23,193 bases of DNA from Candidatus Baldrarchaeum yapensis (GTDB taxonomy: Archaea; Asgardarchaeota; Baldrarchaeia; Baldrarchaeales; Baldrarchaeaceae): NCBI GenBank assembly GCA_016840465.1, contig JAEOSH010000035.1, positions 1-23,193 on the forward strand, written 5' to 3'. Shown here one piece after another: positions 21,659 to 23,193 of the stretch. Below the pieces are notes generated by a model, which saw only the letters and a list, made by a program, of their open reading frames with translations, did not search any database and had not been told where the DNA came from. Made by a program: the position numbers and the translations under genes. Each line of letters begins with the position of its first letter. Position 1 is the stretch's first letter.

Positions 21659-23193
21659 TTAGGCTTCATTTTCGCTTAATAACTTCACCAGCCATCCCAA
21701 ATCCAACTCGTATAACTTCGCGGCTCTCGGCACTCCGTTCTCCGGATCCCACCCCAGCATTTCATAGTACAGGGAAATCGCTCTATCCAACTCCTCCTTG
21801 GAAATCCTCCTGCCCTCAAGGGGACCGGAGGGTAGAGGCTCGAATAGCCTCTCGGGGAGCGTGTCATCCTTCCTCCCGATGCCCTCCCTGATGTTAAAGC
21901 ACCTCAACATCGTAATGCCTCTCTCGCCCACCTTCATCAATTCCCAGAGGCTCATGTTCCACCCCGTGACCGCATTGACGATCTCCCTCACATCATCGAC
22001 CGTGAAAACCCCGGACGGATGAGGTGCCACCGTGAACAGGCACATGCAGAGGCAATTCAAGAGGCTCCACCACATCTGCAGATATACTATCGCCCTCACT
22101 TTCTCAGGCCCTAAACTAAACCTGTCCATCGGCTCCAGTATTCCGAGCGGCTTATACACGTCCGGTAACTTCTCCAACCCTGTATCATGCGCGGCCTGAA
22201 GATGATCAGCACCGACTGGCGAAACCGCATACATGAGACCTACACCAACTTTCCCCCTCGGCTCGTGCATCGGAACCTCCTTACCCTTGACGTGCATCGC
22301 TATCTTCTCAGCACCCTTTCCTATCTTCTCAGCGGCCCTCATCACGCCCTCCGCAAGGAGATCCCCTATCCCCTCCCTCTTCGCTATCATCTCCACAAGC
22401 CTCAGCATCGCATCCTTATTTCCAAATTTGAGTTCGATCCCTCCAGTATCATCCTTTGTGAGTATCCCCCGCTCATAACACTCCATCGCAAACGCAATTG
22501 TGACTCCGGTGCTTATAGTATCGAGACCGTACGCGTTACACAACTGATTTGCATACGCAATTGCGCTGAGGTCGTCGATCCCGCACAGGGATCCTAAGGA
22601 TGCTATGGTCTCATACTCCGGACCCCCATAGTCGGGATCTGTGGCATACGGCTCCTTGGCGACCACAACCCTCTTGCAACCAATGGGGCACGCATAACAC
22701 CCCTTCCTCCCGATAAGTATTGTCTCCTTCATCCTCTCCCCGGAAATCTTCTCTGCACCCTCGAAAACCCCCTCCCTGAAGTTCCGTGTGGGGAGCATCC
22801 CTAACTCGTTGAGTGGAAGGACAAGCTCCGCGGTCCCGTAGGTAGACCTCGAAACGCTACCGGGGTTCTCTCTCATCCTCTCGTTGAACTTCCTCGCAAG
22901 GTCCCTCAACTTACTCTCGTCGTAAAACTTCGGCTCCATGAAACCCCGTACTGCCACCGCCTTGAGGTTCTTTGATCCCATGACCGCACCCATTCCTCCC
23001 CTCCCGTTCGCATACTTCCCCTCGCTGATAATGCAAGCGTATCGCACAAGATTCTCACCGGCGGGACCTATGGCCGCCACCCTGATCCTGCTGTCTCCCA
23101 ACTCCTTCCTTATTTCCTCCTGCGTCTCCTTCGTGGTCTTCCCCCATAACCTCCCCGCATCCCTTATTTCCGCCTCCTCGTCATGAATCCACC
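21659..23193 (-). CDS. Aldehyde:ferredoxin oxidoreductase (AOR family, tungstopterin), 5' end outside window
   Basis: 510 residues of a roughly 600-620-aa enzyme that oxidises aldehydes to carboxylic acids with ferredoxin, using a tungsto-bispterin and one [4Fe-4S] cluster. The visible part begins within domain 1 (WGKTTKETQEEIRKELGD, RVAAIGPAGENLVRYACI, GRGGMGAVMGSKNLKAVAVR). Cluster cysteines are CYACPIGC (22676-22699), with the fourth expected in NCLCMCLF (near 22040-22060). The pterin-contact motifs AYANQLCNAYGLDTISTG and HEPRGKVGVGLMYAVSPVGADH are intact. The frame is open to the right edge. A convergent or downstream partner is not seen. It may detoxify aldehydes or work in amino-acid or sugar fermentation; which AOR subtype (AOR, FOR, GAPOR, WOR) cannot be decided without the N-terminus and an alignment. 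Confidence 0.95.
   Translation of the reverse strand, partial: WIHDEEAEIRDAGRLWGKTTKETQEEIRKELGDSRIRVAAIGPAGENLVRYACIISEGKYANGRGGMGAVMGSKNLKAVAVRGFMEPKFYDESKLRDLARKFNERMRENPGSVSRSTYGTAELVLPLNELGMLPTRNFREGVFEGAEKISGERMKETILIGRKGCYACPIGCKRVVVAKEPYATDPDYGGPEYETIASLGSLCGIDDLSAIAYANQLCNAYGLDTISTGVTIAFAMECYERGILTKDDTGGIELKFGNKDAMLRLVEMIAKREGIGDLLAEGVMRAAEKIGKGAEKIAMHVKGKEVPMHEPRGKVGVGLMYAVSPVGADHLQAAHDTGLEKLPDVYKPLGILEPMDRFSLGPEKVRAIVYLQMWWSLLNCLCMCLFTVAPHPSGVFTVDDVREIVNAVTGWNMSLWELMKVGERGITMLRCFNIREGIGRKDDTLPERLFEPLPSGPLEGRRISKEELDRAISLYYEMLGWDPENGVPRAAKLYELDLGWLVKLLSENEA

Overview
This window comes from an archaeon, most likely a thermophilic member of the Thermoproteota/TACK side. The evidence is the archaeal family content: a DUF234-type ATPase, a DUF3782/COG5493-type coiled-coil nuclease, a tungsten aldehyde:ferredoxin oxidoreductase, a MgtE/SLC41 transporter without CBS domains, and multi-winged-helix regulators. 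Starts are often TTG or GTG behind GGTGA/GGTGG-type ribosome binding sites, TATA boxes lie about 25-35 nt upstream of starts, and Arg codons are mostly AGG/AGA. A finer assignment is not possible from the sequence alone. No rRNA, tRNA, CRISPR array or insertion sequence was seen.

Layout. 1-1769: GH31 alpha-glycosidase cut by the left edge. 1951-2829 (-): fumarylacetoacetase-fold hydrolase. 3294-5074: an overlapping ATPase + TOPRIM pair, the split form of the OLD/PARIS-type ATPase-nuclease, and the best candidate defence system here. 5330-6250: radical-SAM glycyl-radical-enzyme activase with no partner enzyme in view. 6354-7496: a coiled-coil protein and a small membrane protein, both of unknown function. 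7737-7823: a repeat-rich regulatory region in front of a triple winged-helix regulator (7854-8867). 8884-9585 (-): alpha/beta hydrolase. 9754-12861: a MacB/LolCDE-like ABC ATPase plus FtsX-type permease, broken by six single-base indels. 12874-13272 (-): PIN-like (DUF5615-like) nuclease sharing a TATA region with a HEAT-repeat/membrane protein pair (13356-14583). 14664-15644: coiled-coil nuclease with five 66-bp (22-residue) hendecad repeats. 15689-17206: several small membrane proteins, three of them apparently frameshifted. 17325-18560 (-): MgtE/SLC41-type transporter. 18835-19179 (-): small unknown protein. 19340-19678: ribbon-helix-helix regulator. 19796-21028: AAA ATPase with C-terminal PD-(D/E)XK domain. 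21002-21483 (-): retropepsin-like protein with Asn in place of the catalytic Asp. 21659 to the right edge (-): aldehyde:ferredoxin oxidoreductase.

How the genes fit together. This is not one pathway. Metabolic genes (GH31, FAH, activase, AOR, transporters) are mixed with accessory genes typical of variable archaeal regions: ATPase-TOPRIM pair, PIN-like nuclease, DUF3782 nuclease, RHH regulator and DUF234 ATPase. The clearest functional unit is 3294-5074, where the two reading frames overlap by 4 nt and an inverted repeat brackets the presumed TATA box.

A caution on sequence quality. About ten places need a single-base change in a short homopolymer or doubled base to restore a protein frame: six in the ABC operon, two in the 16673-17206 gene, one in the retropepsin-like gene, and one or two in small membrane proteins. 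Uncorrected sequencing errors explain this more simply than many independent pseudogenes, so gene models there are given in restored form.
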